Shown piece by piece: positions 61,101 through 64,000 of a stretch of 64,000 nt of DNA (position 1 is its first letter; every line of letters begins with the position of its first letter). This DNA is from Anopheles merus (Eukaryota > Arthropoda > Insecta > Diptera > Culicidae), in the NCBI RefSeq assembly GCF_017562075.2, contig NC_054085.1, positions 35,668,039 through 35,732,038 of the forward strand, written 5' to 3'. Below the pieces are notes generated by a model that saw nothing but the letters and a program-made list of their open reading frames with translations, was not told the DNA's origin and ran no database searches. The position numbers and the translations under genes are program-made.

Positions 61101-64000
61101 GTTCAAGGTGAACTTCTCTTCGGGGGCTGAAGGATGAGAATAACAACGCTTAGCCAAAAGCAAAAAAAAAAAAACAACCGAGACAGATCTTCCAATTCGC
61201 GGAAGGATGCAGTATGCAGCACCAAAACTGCATACTGCCACTCTCGGAGCAACAACGGAGCAATCACCAGAACAAGAAGAAGAAGATAAAAACACCACAC
61301 TGAGAAGCTCTCCCCAAAGCCCTCCCGCCCTCTGGCAAGGATCGCTGCCACCAACACGGCGAACACAGAAGGAGAAGTCGACACAAAAAGGAGCTGCAGC
61401 TTCCCGCGCATTTTCGAGCGCTGTGTGGAACATTTTTTTGTTTCCGTTGTGGTCGTCTTGACTGCTTTCTGTTCACTTCATCGCTGTGGCTGCCAGCCGT
61501 TCTGCTCTATGTCTGGCCCACGAGTTTCTCGCCAAAGTTTCAAGGTTAGAGTGCGCCACTTCCCAGGCCACCGCAAATGCTGCGCCGTCTCCTTTATGCC
61601 GGTTAGCAAATCTCTTTTACGCGACAAGCCAGCCGCCAGCAGGATGATTGCCCTCCCGGCTCGCAGGGGAATTGGAACGGAGGCGCAGGATGATAGTAAA
61701 AGTGGCGAAACCGGTGCACGAGGTTAGTCGTCGAAAGCTGCTTTTGCAAGCAGGCGGCCGTCCAAGTCAGGTGCAGAGTGGAGGGATCGGCGGTTTGGCT
61801 TCTTGCTACTGTTGCATCGCGTTCTGTGTTTTCGTTGCACCACGTTCGGTGCGAAACTTGCCGAAACACTCTACACAGCCCAGCATTCAGTGGAGGCAGG
61901 CGAACAGGTACAGCCATGCACAAAGCAGAAAATCGATTCCCAGAGTGTCCGGAATCGCGACGGATTTCGGCAGCTCGCCAGCCGGCAGTTGGGCCAGACG
62001 ACGAACAGGAAATGAACAGGTGATAAATGTAAGCCATCCTCTCTCGCGATGCGTGTCTGGAGTTTGCATCTTCTTTTTTTTCTTCCGTATGCTTTTGTCG
62101 TTAGATGCTCGCTAATGTGTCTTCTTGCTGTTCCCGAATGCATCCACCAGCTTTCTGATGCCAAGTTTTGGGCATTGTTTTAGGCGTGAAATCAAGAACC
62201 AACCATGTGGTTTGTTCTTAACACGATTTCTACTGCTATGCAATAAAGCTGTGCAATAATTTCCCATTTTATCTTCTTATTTTAAGGTTTTTTTTATCAG
62301 ATATATCAAAATTTGGCGCGTTATAACTGTCAACTTTAAGTGTACAAGCTGCTGGCGCCACCTACTGGACGCCTTCGAAAACGGAAAGGTTTTATGATGA
62401 AGGTACAAACCATGCCGAAATAGACCGTTTTAATGAGTGGCTTAGCCGAGAGAGATCGGCTTGCCTAATCGAACTACGTCCCAAAACGCCTGTCTGTCGG
62501 CCAATAAATCATCGGCGAATGTGGGGAAACCTCAAGCGCCGATCTCTTTTCTGGTGCGTGGATTCAATTTAAAACCCAGACATCTTCTCTCGAAAGATCT
62601 CGCACAAAGAGAAGATCGCTATCGATCAAAGCGTTCCCGGAGGAGAGGGTGCTTGGTGTTGGTTGATGATCAGTTTGAAAGAATTCAGCACGGGCTCCCA
62701 GCCCTTTCGCTTTGTGCCTTGCGTTCGCCGAGATTTGTAGCGCATAAAAGGTACCGTTAAAGAGCGCATAAAAACGCAAAATTTGAGCCCCATCTTGCTT
62801 TGGTGGGGATTTTTAGGGGGCAACCTTTTCGCAGAACCATCTCTATCTCCATTCATTGGATCCTTCTCGGAAGCCTTTGCCCCACCTCTGTTGCTTGAGT
62901 TCGGTTTGATGATGGTTTGCTTAATTGAAAAAAAAAAAAACATAGACAATCAATTATTTTATTGCCCAATGTCACAAACAAGCCCTGCGAGAATTATTTT
63001 AAGCGTTTGTCCTTGTTTGGAGCTCGAATGGCTGGAATGACCGTAGGCGAGTATATACATTTTTATTGACTCTCTTTGGCCTACAAGATTGCAAATAATC
63101 TTCATATCAGGCACAAAGAGATTCCGATATGATGTAATTGCTTCCAGCTTGATTATGCAACGCTCGGTACATGTTTCTCCTGTTCCACCTGGAAAACGCA
63201 AACCGCAAACCGTCCACTGTTCTTCCGTGACATGCTTTCTGCTTCCTTCCCGCGCGCAACAAAGTACAAGGATTCGTTCACAATCCCACCACACAACGCA
63301 CATGATGATGCGATATGATGGGGCGCGTATGGATATGAAATTTGAGCAGTTCAACAACGAGGAGCGCGCGCGCGCGGAAAGGCGCACCGAAATATTCATA
63401 ATCCCCGAGGGTCCTGGTCCTGCCGTCTTCTTCCTCACCGACCATCTAGGCGTAGAGTTCGGGCTACGGGGCAAAAATTCGCGCTCTAGCAACCAGCAGC
63501 CGCAACCTTGAGCAGCACGGTTTTGCGAAAAGCATGCACATCCAAAGGGAGCACACAAACACGGCGAAACTACGGCACCGGAGGAACGTATACTGAAGCC
63601 AAGAGGTATTATATAAATGTTGGCCATTGGGTTCGGTCGGATTCCAGGATGGGCGGTTAGGAGCGGACCCGTTCGCGGCAGAAAAAAAGGAAGGAACCCC
63701 GGTGGCCGGAGTGGATGAAAACGGCCCACAACAGGAGAACCTTGATGAACTGGCAACCAGTGGGACAGAAAGAGCGAGAGAGTGGCGAAGCAGGCAATCG
63801 TTTAGGATTGTAGAAGCGAATTTTCGGATTTTGGGCACAAGAAAGGGACCGATCCTGTCCTGCCTCAGCAAAAAGGGAAGGGGCGTAGAAACGAACAACA
63901 AAAAACAACAGCAATCTCTCTCTCTAAAGGGGCTCTTGCAGGCAAAGCACCGCGCAATTCTAGACCGTAAACACATACACACACGCGGTAAGAAAGGTTG

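Larger units (their letters stand above)
47982..64000. other. Gene-free 16 kb upstream of the first Imp coding exon
   Basis: No reading frame here shows a recognisable domain or splice-consistent coding series on either strand. Features are limited to CA and GA microsatellites, poly-G runs (50,608-50,621; 59,058-59,080), one MITE-like inverted repeat and one ratchet-like splice site on the Imp strand. The likely content is Imp 5' UTR exons, long 5' intron and regulatory DNA. I cannot locate a transcription start. Confidence 0.45.

Overview
The window is nuclear DNA of a dipteran insect, most probably an Anopheles-type mosquito. Supporting signs are GC-rich third codon positions, short GT-AG introns, many CA/GT, CT and homopolymer-G tracts, and proteins that look like close counterparts of insect FARS2, SLC25A11, IPMK/Ipk2, HADH, RpS26, PCNP and Imp. 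The species call is inference from protein similarity and style; no marker in the window fixes it.

Layout. Positions 1-19,300 are gene-dense. In order: mitochondrial phenylalanyl-tRNA synthetase (+), mitochondrial 2-oxoglutarate/malate carrier (+, five coding exons), two tandem inositol polyphosphate multikinase paralogues (-), two tandem short-chain 3-hydroxyacyl-CoA dehydrogenase paralogues (-), ribosomal protein S26 (+) and a PCNP orthologue (+). Four of these genes concern mitochondrial metabolism or translation. Two unrelated families have each duplicated side by side, on the same strand and next to each other. The space between RpS26 and PCNP holds short inverted-repeat (MITE-like) elements.

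Positions 19,460-64,000 appear to be dominated by a single minus-strand gene, Imp (IGF2BP), an mRNA-binding protein with one RRM and four KH domains. Its stop codon is at 35,197 and its first coding exon, joined here by exact splice phase, lies at 47,677-47,981 across a 9.8-kb intron. Downstream of the stop is about 15.7 kb without genes, strongly A-rich on the Imp strand over its distal two thirds. It ends at a good polyadenylation signal (19,482-19,487) that faces the PCNP 3' end, and I read it as a very long Imp 3' UTR. It carries two abutting let-7 seed matches. Upstream of the first coding exon, 16 kb without genes looks like 5' intron or regulatory DNA.

Two minus-strand sites at 47,528 and 55,118 have a full 3' splice site directly abutting a 5' splice site (CAG|GTAAGCAAT), the form of a recursive-splicing ratchet point. 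The last Imp intron contains a long heptanucleotide satellite. Together the Imp features suggest a gene whose output is controlled mainly after transcription.
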